From: Calditrichota bacterium
GTDB taxonomy: Bacteria; Calditrichota; Calditrichia; RBG-13-44-9; J075
NCBI GenBank assembly: GCA_003695285.1
Contig: RFIL01000555.1
Span: 1-6,306, forward strand
Direction of reading: 5' to 3'
Length of the DNA stretch: 6,306 nucleotides
Shown: one piece after another, positions 1 through 5,996 of the stretch
Position numbering within the stretch: the first letter of the stretch is position 1
Layout: each line of letters begins with the position of its first letter
Notes under the pieces: generated by a model
Seen by the model: the letters and a program-made list of their open reading frames with translations, nothing else
Told to the model about the DNA's origin: nothing
Database searches by the model: none
Made by a program: the position numbers and the translations under genes

Positions 1-26
1 CACTTAAACTGCTTTGGAGGAGTTTT

Positions 27-2420
27 ATGGACCGAAGAGATTTTATTAAAATTATGGGAATGGCAGGTGCCATCTCAATGTTGCCGGGTGGTTGGTTTAC
101 CCGAAAATTGTATGGGGTACCAGCACGGATTGGTTTAAGCGATCCGGCTTTACAGCCCAAATTTGCCAATCCGGTACCCAATGCCTTAGACCCGGGATTT
201 AAATTTGCCCCGAGACCGGGTACCAACCTATATAAAGTTGGCGTTGGGGCAACCTATCAGTACACCGGTCTGGTCGATGCCAATGGAAATCCACTACCAA
301 CCGGTATTTTTGGATATGGGCAGGGTGGTGTTTATACCTGGCCAGGGAAAACATTTGAGGTCAATGAAGGGGATCTTGTTCGGGTACGGTGGTTGAATGA
401 GCTGGAAGATGCCAACGGATTTCTACCCCATACGGTTCCGGTAGATACCTCCTTACACTGGGCTTATAGTCTGCCCGGGTATACTCAATACACCATCCAG
501 AATGCGGGAATTCCTATCGTTCCCCACCTGCATGGTGGGCATAACGCATTTAAATTTGATGGAAATCCGGAGTTCTTCTTCAGTCCTCGCTGGGAAGTGG
601 TGGGTCCACAATGGCGTCGTAAAACATATCGCTACCATATTGATCAACCCGCCGGGACGTTATGGTACCATGACCATGCACTTGGGATTACCCGTCTCAA
701 TGTATATGCAGGGATGGCCGGATTCTTCATTGTCAGGGATCAATATGACAGCGGGCTGGTGAATAATTCATTGAGTTTGCCAGTCTATCCCTATGAAGCG
801 GCTTTTGCCATTCAGGATCGAATGTTCCTGGCGAATGGCGAGCTTTTTTATCCTGCCTACCCGGGTGACCCGTTTTATGATGACTTTATCACCAATGAAA
901 TTCCCTCAGGAATGCTTCCGGATCCGCCATTTACCGGTGGAGGTCCAACAGCACTGGCGGAATTCTTTGGAGATCATATGGTCGTTAATGGAGTTATCTG
1001 GCCCAGGATGGATGTCGAACCGCGCAATTATCGTTTTCGATTGTTGAATGGGTGCGATAGTCGATTCCTGGCCATTCAATTCTTTGAAGTACCTCCCAAT
1101 GCCACCGATTTAAGTACGGTTGTCAATGGCCCGTTGGATTTTACCGTTATTGGAAGTGATCAGGGATTGGCTTCCAGCCCATCGACGGTGAATACTCTGT
1201 TGATCGAAACCGGGGCTCGCTATGATATCATTGTCGATTTCAAAACTGTGACCCCCGGAAATCGAGTCATTATGAAAAACATTGGAGGTGATGAACCCTT
1301 TGGTGGTGATCTCCCGGGTGTGCAGGTATTTGCAGAAACGGATCGCATCATGGCATTTGATGTGGTGTTACCAAAAGATAATTCAATCCCGGATATGACG
1401 CCTACGGGAATTGCATTTGGCCCGCATGTTCCGGATCCTCCGGATCGCATCCGTAAGGTGGCTTTGTTTGAAGGGCGCGATGAATACGGGCGGTTACAAC
1501 CGCTGTTGGGTACTGCTGAACCGGCAACGGATCATCGTGGGAGACCCATCTACTGGCCGAACACTCAGGAGTATATTGCTGCAGGTTTGGTAGGACAAAT
1601 GGAAGGGTCCATTCCCTGGCATGCCCCGACTACTGAAAATCCTGCTTTAAATTCCACTGAAGAGTGGGAGATCTGGAACGTTACCGGAGATGCACATCCC
1701 ATTCATCTCCATCTGGTCCATTTTGAAGTTCTGGGTCGTCAGATGATACATTGGGATAGTAATGCAGATGTTGATGGGTTTATTCCTCCAGGAGTTACAC
1801 CGGCTGATGATGGTATCTACCTGGTCAATCAACCCATCGTGCAGCACAATGGAACTATAGGAACCGGTTTCCGGATTGTGCATCCTTCCAATCCTGCCGA
1901 TGCTTATGGACCGATGGTACCTACCCCTGCGGGATATGTGGAGAATACCCGGAAGGATATGGTCACTGCACTACCGGGACAGATTACCCGTATTAAAGCC
2001 AAGTTCGACAAACGAGGTCGCTATGTCTGGCATTGCCACATCCTTTCCCACGAAGATCATGAGATGATGCGGGTATTACATGTGGGAGGTGGTGCCTTTC
2101 GTAAAGAGGGTATTGCGGGTGCCGATAGCGAGAATATCCCGGGTGAATTCTCTCTGGAACAAAATTATCCCAACCCCTTTAATCCTTCCACGACGATTCG
2201 TTTTCGTATACCCGAAACGGAGCGAGTGGAAATTACCATCTACAACCTCCTTGGTCAAACGATACGCACACTGACCAATCAGGTATTTGACGCCGGTCAA
2301 CATACGGTAATCTGGGATGGTAGAAATGATAAAGGGCGTGCTGTCGCCAGTGGCATCTATCTCTACACTATGAAGGCGGGTAATTTCTCAAAAACTCGAC
2401 GCATGCAGTTAATTCGGTAA
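27..2420 (+). CDS. Surface-targeted multicopper oxidase (CotA/laccase-like) with Tat signal and T9SS sorting domain
   Basis: Three-cupredoxin multicopper oxidase, expected to oxidise a phenolic, metal or other one-electron donor and reduce O2 to water. All copper ligands are visible: H167-L-H169 and H215-D-H217 (trinuclear centre), H557-P-I-H560-L-H562, and H669-C670-H671 followed by H675 and M680. H557, C670, H675 and M680 are the type 1 copper ligands, with the axial Met and the HED/EMM context of Bacillus CotA. Domain 2 shows NG-x-x-WP (321-326), YRFRLLN (335-341) and GARYDIIVDF (396-405). The N-terminus has R3-R4-D-F-I-K and a hydrophobic stretch, a Tat-type signal suited to export of a folded cuproprotein. 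Residues 708-797 form a T9SS type A sorting domain (FSLEQNYPNPFNP, then FlgD-like Ig strands, ending SGIYLYTMKAG...RRMQLIR), predicting transfer to the cell surface. At 797 residues it is much longer than CotA (about 513); the tail explains about 90, and long loops within the oxidase region the rest. GGAGG at 16-20 lies 6 nt before the ATG. The true substrate cannot be read from sequence. Confidence 0.95.
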   Translation: MDRRDFIKIMGMAGAISMLPGGWFTRKLYGVPARIGLSDPALQPKFANPVPNALDPGFKFAPRPGTNLYKVGVGATYQYTGLVDANGNPLPTGIFGYGQGGVYTWPGKTFEVNEGDLVRVRWLNELEDANGFLPHTVPVDTSLHWAYSLPGYTQYTIQNAGIPIVPHLHGGHNAFKFDGNPEFFFSPRWEVVGPQWRRKTYRYHIDQPAGTLWYHDHALGITRLNVYAGMAGFFIVRDQYDSGLVNNSLSLPVYPYEAAFAIQDRMFLANGELFYPAYPGDPFYDDFITNEIPSGMLPDPPFTGGGPTALAEFFGDHMVVNGVIWPRMDVEPRNYRFRLLNGCDSRFLAIQFFEVPPNATDLSTVVNGPLDFTVIGSDQGLASSPSTVNTLLIETGARYDIIVDFKTVTPGNRVIMKNIGGDEPFGGDLPGVQVFAETDRIMAFDVVLPKDNSIPDMTPTGIAFGPHVPDPPDRIRKVALFEGRDEYGRLQPLLGTAEPATDHRGRPIYWPNTQEYIAAGLVGQMEGSIPWHAPTTENPALNSTEEWEIWNVTGDAHPIHLHLVHFEVLGRQMIHWDSNADVDGFIPPGVTPADDGIYLVNQPIVQHNGTIGTGFRIVHPSNPADAYGPMVPTPAGYVENTRKDMVTALPGQITRIKAKFDKRGRYVWHCHILSHEDHEMMRVLHVGGGAFRKEGIAGADSENIPGEFSLEQNYPNPFNPSTTIRFRIPETERVEITIYNLLGQTIRTLTNQVFDAGQHTVIWDGRNDKGRAVASGIYLYTMKAGNFSKTRRMQLIR

Positions 2421-2435
2421 TTCCCCCTACTATGT

Positions 2436-2478
2436 AAAAAAAGCGGAAAAGGTCCGCGAGGATCTTTTCCGCTTTTCT
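2436..2478. terminator. Bidirectional rho-independent terminator between convergent genes
   Basis: A 14-bp stem is formed by 2441-2454 (AAGCGGAAAAGGTC) and 2461-2474 (GATCTTTTCCGCTT), with one G-U pair and a 6-nt loop. Two further A-T pairs extend it outwards. It is flanked by seven A on the left (2436-2442) and four T on the right (2473-2476). On the minus strand the stem therefore runs into a seven-T tract, a strong terminator for the cytochrome operon ending at 2504. On the plus strand the T tract is shorter but probably still stops transcription from the oxidase gene ending at 2420. It fills most of the 83-bp gap between the two stop codons. Confidence 0.85.
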
Positions 2479-2503
2479 ATCTCGGAGTTTCATTTAAATC
2501 AGC

Positions 2504-3706
2504 TTAAAAGGCGCTGACAAAACCAATGGTAAAGCGATTTTTTTCTGTTTCAATGTTATAATTATACTCGGCCATCACTCTCAGATTTCGTGCCAGTAAA
2601 TAGGTTCCGGTTAAGCCGATGCTTTCATAATCAAGTGGTGTCGCACCGGCTATTTTTTCCGCAATGTCGGAATCCACCCGATTATACAACCCAATTAAAT
2701 ACCACTTACTTCGGTCTCCATCCGGGGCATAGATCACTTCTACCAGCCCCCCTTCGGTTTTAATCTTTTCATCCGGTTTTTGAGCTTTGTAAAAAGGGTT
2801 GTCATCGGTACGCCACAGATATTGAGCATTAATTTCCAGGGGACCAAGGGTAAGGGTAGCGTCCGGACCGTACTGTAGCATCTGATTCTGTTCCATGGAT
2901 TTTAATTCTTCCGTTTTGCCATAATATCCAAAAGCACCAACCCGGAGTGCGGAAAAGGTGTGTGTCCAGCGGAGAGCAAAATTTTTAAAACTATCGTTGT
3001 CAAACTGTCGAGCCTCATCCGCAGGTTTTTTACCGTTACCGTTAATAATTTCCGCGAAGAGATCACTTCCCCAGGGAGTTGTGTATGAAATCATAACCCC
3101 TCGGTCATAAGTAAGGTTTGAGGGAACGATACCCACATGAGTTCGATAAATTTGATAATCTTCAAAGGTGAGGCGAAGTTCTCGTTTAAATAAGGGGTCA
3201 GAAACCTGAAATTGCCCCACAGCGACATCCAGAGGTGTGCCAAAGAGATCATTAAAAAAGATGTATGCGTCTTCAATCCCGGCCACTTCTCCACGTTCGC
3301 TAAAGAAAAAATAAAAATAATAAGAGACATTTTTACTGACTCGCCCACCCGATAGAATTTTCAAAATATAGGGGGTTTGCAAATCACTCTGTACTTCTTC
3401 AACGTCGTTGTCTGGTTTAAACTGCATATAAGCATCCAGGCGCAGGGCAACCGGCAAAGTGCGTTGAAGGAGTAGCATATCATCCCCGGTGTTGATAGTA
3501 GCGCGAGACGGTTCCTGCCCCTTCATCACAAAACCGTTAGCTGCAAATTCTTCTCCAAATGGTTTGAGTTTAGGAATTGGGGCATGACAGGTGTTACAAC
3601 TCATTTTGTACTTCCTGGCAAATGCCGGAATGGCGTAAACCCACTGAACAGTTCCTGATGTGAAGAAAATGAGTAACATCCAGAACATTAATCGTTGAAC
3701 TTTCAT
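2504..3706 (-). CDS. Monoheme cytochrome c fused to an outer-membrane beta-barrel (Cyc2-like architecture)
   Basis: A 400-residue exported protein. Residues 1-25 are a Sec signal peptide with probable cleavage after VYA. The mature N-terminus reads IPAFARKYKMSCNTCH, giving one c-type heme motif (C37-N-T-C40-H41), followed by PKLKPFGEEFAANGFVM. These are the only two cysteines. M61 is a candidate distal heme ligand, but this is a guess. From about residue 75 to the end there are alternating hydrophobic/aromatic beta strands with acidic and Gly/Asn turns, including VAVGQFQVSDPLFKREL, a porin O/P-like segment, and a C-terminal phenylalanine (FTIGFVSAF) as in outer-membrane barrels. Fused monoheme-porin proteins with a similar A-x-P-x-F-A-R...C-x-x-C-H...P-x-L-x-x-F-G entry segment include Cyc2, the outer-membrane iron oxidase; this protein is at the short end of that family's size and may be a separate branch. 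It is the second gene of a minus-strand operon, 19 bp after the pentaheme cytochrome gene, with GGAGGAG (3715-3721) 8 nt before the ATG. Likely role: moving electrons between outside and periplasm. Cyc2 orthology is not established. Confidence 0.85.
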   Translation of the reverse strand: MKVQRLMFWMLLIFFTSGTVQWVYAIPAFARKYKMSCNTCHAPIPKLKPFGEEFAANGFVMKGQEPSRATINTGDDMLLLQRTLPVALRLDAYMQFKPDNDVEEVQSDLQTPYILKILSGGRVSKNVSYYFYFFFSERGEVAGIEDAYIFFNDLFGTPLDVAVGQFQVSDPLFKRELRLTFEDYQIYRTHVGIVPSNLTYDRGVMISYTTPWGSDLFAEIINGNGKKPADEARQFDNDSFKNFALRWTHTFSALRVGAFGYYGKTEELKSMEQNQMLQYGPDATLTLGPLEINAQYLWRTDDNPFYKAQKPDEKIKTEGGLVEVIYAPDGDRSKWYLIGLYNRVDSDIAEKIAGATPLDYESIGLTGTYLLARNLRVMAEYNYNIETEKNRFTIGFVSAF

Positions 3707-3725
3707 AACTTAATCTCCTCCTGGT

Positions 3726-5063
3726 TTATTCGAGAATTTCGATGTATGTTTCTGCCGTATTAATTAAAACTTCTTTAGATTCTTCTTCCGGTACATTTAA
3801 AAATTCCTGCACCGGTTTGGGGAGTTTTCGATAATAGAGACTCGCTTTGATTTTTACCCGTCCGGGGGGAATCTCATCAGGTATGATCCAGGTATAGGTC
3901 TCTATCTTAGTTTCTCGTGGTCCTATTCGGTAATCCGGACCAAAAGAGGCCGTATTCCATTGCATGATGGTCATACGACCCTGTGGATCTAAATATGGTT
4001 TTCGAAATATTCGGTCCCCAATGGGCACCTCTTCCCGACGAATCCCTTTAAAATCCGTTAATCCCAGCGGGATAGCCATATCCTGGTAAGCCAGGACGTC
4101 CGAGGCAATGGTGTATTCTTCTCCTTCGAATCCCTTCTTGTCCACAGGCAGGTGATAGACTGTTCCATCTGGTGTGATAGCCTCCACGTGTACCCAGAGG
4201 ACCCTCTCTTCAGCGGAACCCGATGGTACTTTATGACCCGCCTTGGCGTTATGCAACTGGAGGGAAAAGACCACGGTTTCACCGGGTTCCAGTTCCCTCT
4301 CATTGGGATGAATACGCATCTCGATGACTCCACGCAACTTCCCTTTGTCATGAGCCCCATGAAACAAATGTTGTGCTACCATGTCAGTACCTTCAACCAT
4401 CACAGCATTACGCCCTTCTGCCTTGGGCATATGGCAATCCTGACAAACAACTCCCTGTTTAGCATAAGGACCCTCTTTCCATTCAATCTGAGTGGCTTTG
4501 ACCCAGGCTCCATAGGGGCTTTTCTCATTATGACAGGTGCCGCAAAACTCAGCCGTGGTAATAAATTCATTGTATTCCGTACGATGATGAGGGGAGTCTA
4601 ACCCGGGCTTGGGGCCATATTTGGTCCGACCGGGTTTGGAAATGTAATTGAAGTTGTAGGGGATGTCGCCTTTAAAACCTACGATGGTATGACACACATC
4701 GCAGGAGACGGATTCATTGGCTCGGGAATTTGCTCCGGGGGGAGGAGGAGGGGTATCTCCTGCGAGGAACGAAATAGGAGCATGACAGCCGTTGCATCCT
4801 GCTTTTACCCCAGCCACTTTTTCATCTTTCTCAGCATGGGGGACTGCCAGCTTAAAATATTCAATTTCGTCCCATTCATGGGTGTAGGCCTGAGACATCA
4901 TGGCCTGTTGCCATTGGTAATAAAAGTCCACATGGCAACTTTTACACGCTTCCGGTTTTTCGAATTGATCATAGCTGAATTTACCGAAAGCTTCTTCACC
5001 GGCAACATCCTGGGCTGATATAGCAAAGGGAAGGAAAAACAAGAAAATGAAAAAACTTCTCAT
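3726..5063 (-). CDS. Exported pentaheme c-type cytochrome (cytochrome c554-like family)
   Basis: A 445-residue protein with a Sec signal peptide (1-17, probable cleavage after ISA) and no lipobox, so probably soluble in the periplasm. Five CXXCH heme motifs start at C40, C90, C121, C174 and C207, all in the first half. The segment CKSCHVDFYYQWQQAMMSQAY matches the C-x-x-C-H...Y-x-x-W...SMM-x-x-A block of multiheme cytochromes related to cytochrome c554; CNGCHAP and SVSCDVCH continue that pattern. Five prolines (105-109) lie in a linker between the second and third hemes. Residues from about 240 to 445 carry no heme motif and look like a beta-sandwich: MRIHPNERELEPGETVVFSL, then AGHKVPSG, a motif typical of this family whose His277 may be a distal heme ligand. 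H232, H235 and H238 (HLFHGAH) are other ligand candidates. It is the first gene of a two-gene operon and a plausible periplasmic partner for the cytochrome-barrel protein that follows. GGAGG (5071-5075 on the complement) lies 7 nt before the ATG. No catalytic (CXXCK or HAO-type) heme is seen, so electron transfer rather than catalysis is favoured. Confidence 0.9.
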   Translation of the reverse strand: MRSFFIFLFFLPFAISAQDVAGEEAFGKFSYDQFEKPEACKSCHVDFYYQWQQAMMSQAYTHEWDEIEYFKLAVPHAEKDEKVAGVKAGCNGCHAPISFLAGDTPPPPPGANSRANESVSCDVCHTIVGFKGDIPYNFNYISKPGRTKYGPKPGLDSPHHRTEYNEFITTAEFCGTCHNEKSPYGAWVKATQIEWKEGPYAKQGVVCQDCHMPKAEGRNAVMVEGTDMVAQHLFHGAHDKGKLRGVIEMRIHPNERELEPGETVVFSLQLHNAKAGHKVPSGSAEERVLWVHVEAITPDGTVYHLPVDKKGFEGEEYTIASDVLAYQDMAIPLGLTDFKGIRREEVPIGDRIFRKPYLDPQGRMTIMQWNTASFGPDYRIGPRETKIETYTWIIPDEIPPGRVKIKASLYYRKLPKPVQEFLNVPEEESKEVLINTAETYIEILE

Positions 5064-5090
5064 ACTGAATCCTCCATTTGATGTTTCCTA

Positions 5091-5119
5091 AAATTAGAAT
5101 TATTAAAACGTTGTTACAA
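5091..5119 (-). promoter_or_regulatory. Candidate promoter of the cytochrome operon
   Basis: Read on the minus strand, TTGTAA (complement of 5114-5119) and TAATTT (complement of 5091-5096) are separated by 17 bp, and the -10 element lies about 27 bp before the ATG at 5063. The match to sigma-70 consensus is only moderate in a very AT-rich region. If the host is a Bacteroidota-like organism, a different primary sigma factor consensus may apply. This is a weak call. Confidence 0.25.
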
Positions 5120-5221
5120 TAGATTAGATTTTTTTAATGGTTTGGAAATGCAGTAATATTCTTTAGAAACGCCAGGAATAGAGTGGTTTGATAAGTTACT
5201 TCGTTGACAACGCATCTTGTT

Positions 5222-5249
5222 TTGACAATCAATCAGAAAAAGTTATGAG
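5222..5249 (+). promoter_or_regulatory. Candidate promoter for the cupin gene
   Basis: A perfect -35 hexamer TTGACA (5222-5227) is followed after 16 bp by TATGAG (5244-5249), a four-of-six match to the -10 consensus. It would give a 5' leader of about 130 nt, containing the right arm of the small hairpin. An alternative nearer the gene is TTGATA (5287-5292), 16 bp, TATTGT (5309-5314). Sequence alone does not decide between them. Confidence 0.25.
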
Positions 5250-5270
5250 ATTTTGATAAAAAAACTTTTT
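5237..5270. repeat. Short AT-rich inverted repeat in the divergent promoter region
   Basis: AAAAAGTT (5237-5244) and AACTTTTT (5263-5270) are perfect inverted copies around an 18-nt centre. The symmetry continues outwards if a bulge is allowed: TTGAC at 5222-5226 is complementary to GTCAA at 5271-5275. The stem has only one G-C pair in its core, so it is a poor terminator and better explained as a protein binding site or as chance in AT-rich DNA. Confidence 0.35.
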
Positions 5271-5384
5271 GTCAATGTTAGAATCCTTGATAAGTTTAGG
5301 TAATATTTTATTGTGTGAAATATCTCCCCAATCTTTCAATATTGTGGAGGGTTAAAAAAATTAATAATTAAAGGATAAATAAAA

Positions 5385-5711
5385 ATGAATGAGAAAAATT
5401 ATTCCCGAGTCATATCGTTAGCTGGAGAAGTCGAATACCAAACCGGTGCTGTTGTCAGCAAAACGTTAGTAGGAAAAAAAGGCGGTACTGTAACTCTATT
5501 TGCTTTTGATAAAGGTCAGGGATTGAGCGAGCATACGGCTCCATATGATGCACTGGTTTTTATCTTTGATGGAGAAGCAGATATTACAATCTCAGGGACA
5601 GATTTTCATCTGAAATCGGGTGAGTCAATCATTATGCCTGCAAACGAACCTCATGCGTTACAGGCAGTAAGCCCGTTTAAGATGATGTTGGTGATGATTA
5701 AATCTGATTAA
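5385..5711 (+). CDS. Small single-domain cupin protein
   Basis: A 108-residue protein that is essentially one cupin barrel, with no signal peptide, so cytoplasmic. Motif 1 is degenerate: G-L-S-E-H50-T-A-P-Y-D-A-L-V-F-I-F-D-G63, with one His and no HXH pair. Motif 2 is G79-E-S-I-I-M-P85-A-N-E-P-H90. This EHTAPYDA pattern resembles small cupins of the H. pylori HP0902 type. Two histidines could still hold a metal or ligand, but no enzymatic role can be assigned. A modest AAAGGA (5370-5375) lies 9 nt before the ATG. Its TAA stop shares a base with an ATG at 5711, and the next gene starts 20 nt on, so the two are probably co-transcribed. What it binds is unknown. Confidence 0.85.
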   Translation: MNEKNYSRVISLAGEVEYQTGAVVSKTLVGKKGGTVTLFAFDKGQGLSEHTAPYDALVFIFDGEADITISGTDFHLKSGESIIMPANEPHALQAVSPFKMMLVMIKSD

Positions 5712-5719
5712 TGTTATTG

Positions 5720-5725
5720 AAGGAG
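5720..5725 (+). promoter_or_regulatory. Ribosome binding site that sets the start of the small downstream gene
   Basis: AAGGAG at 5720-5725 lies 6 nt before the ATG at 5732. It falls inside the reading frame if the earlier ATG at 5711 is used, and that ATG has no comparable site in front of it. This favours 5732 as the real start. Confidence 0.7.
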
Positions 5726-5731
5726 TCAGTC

Positions 5732-5926
5732 ATGGAAGAAATGCTTTCTTATGATCAAAAAATACAAATAGCGATGTCTGTAAAAAATGCCTGTTTAGAA
5801 ACACTGATAGAAGCTTATGAGGAGGCGAAAATGAGCGGTCTCTGTCAGGAGGGGGCATGGGAAGTGGCAGTGGATGCTGTTAAATCGCTATCTTTGGAAA
5901 AAGTAATAATCCGGATTTCGGAGTAA
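5732..5926 (+). CDS. Small conserved hypothetical protein (64 residues)
   Basis: The frame is open from an ATG at 5711, but AAGGAG at 5720-5725 points to the ATG at 5732, giving 64 residues starting MEEMLSYDQK. The protein looks all-helical, has no signal peptide or membrane segment, and contains two cysteines (C21 and C38). The central stretch AYEEAKMSGLCQEGAWEVA (28-46) looks like a conserved core. I recall similar short proteins in other bacteria and archaea with the pattern AYEDA..GLC.EG.WE.A, sometimes labelled acetyltransferase without good reason, since 64 residues are too few for a GNAT fold. It follows the cupin gene by 20 bp and is probably in the same transcript. Function unknown. 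Confidence 0.75.
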   Translation: MEEMLSYDQKIQIAMSVKNACLETLIEAYEEAKMSGLCQEGAWEVAVDAVKSLSLEKVIIRISE

Positions 5927-5996
5927 AGGGAAAAAGTTCATTGTATTTAGAAACCAGAGTTAAGAAGATTGAAATTCACATTCGCAATAAAGATTG

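Larger units (their letters stand above)
5188..5293. repeat. Cluster of TTGAYAA heptamers (possible operator array)
   Basis: TTGATAA or TTGACAA occurs five times on the plus strand, starting at 5188, 5204, 5222, 5253 and 5287, and once inverted (TTGTCAA, 5269-5275). The first and last copies belong to a perfect 10-bp direct repeat, TTGATAAGTT (5188-5197 and 5287-5296). The second and third copies are 18 bp apart. TTGAY resembles a half-site of CRP/FNR-family regulators, but no standard palindrome with 4-bp spacing is present. The copies that read TTGACA could also be -35 elements. Presence of the repeats is certain; a regulatory role is inferred. Confidence 0.4.
5064..5384. other. Divergent AT-rich intergenic region
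   Basis: This 321-bp gap separates the start codons of the minus-strand cytochrome operon and the plus-strand cupin gene, so it must hold the promoters of both. No coding sequence or RNA gene is recognised in it. It contains ribosome binding sites at each end, weak sigma-70-like promoter candidates in both directions, a cluster of TTGAYAA heptamers (5188-5293) and a short AT-only hairpin (5237-5270). A GGAGGG at 5346-5351 resembles a ribosome binding site, but no start codon lies close behind it. The 8-bp palindrome CAATATTG at 5337-5344 has no assigned role. Confidence 0.7.

Noticed and set aside
2076..2303. Opposing 64-75 codon frames over the oxidase C-terminus.
   Set aside because: They overlap the well-supported T9SS sorting domain in the main frame and show no features of their own.
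4152..4601. A 149-codon open frame on the plus strand opposite the pentaheme cytochrome gene.
   Set aside because: It lies wholly inside a gene with five heme motifs on the other strand. Its translation has no recognisable domain and no ribosome binding site was evident.
4735..4756. A GGAGG-repeat tract on the plus strand, looking like a purine repeat or a strong ribosome binding site.
   Set aside because: It is the complement of the five proline codons (105-109) of the pentaheme cytochrome and needs no other explanation.
4689..5018. A 109-codon plus-strand open frame near the start of the pentaheme cytochrome gene.
   Set aside because: It is antisense to the signal-peptide and first heme coding region; its composition reflects the complement of those codons.
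5346..5351. GGAGGG resembling a ribosome binding site for an additional small gene.
   Set aside because: No start codon follows at a usable distance; the next ATG is the cupin start at 5385, which has its own closer site.
5927..5996. The gap between the small hypothetical gene and the DNA glycosylase gene, checked for a terminator or promoter.
   Set aside because: No stem followed by a T tract and no convincing -35/-10 pair was seen, so nothing is called.
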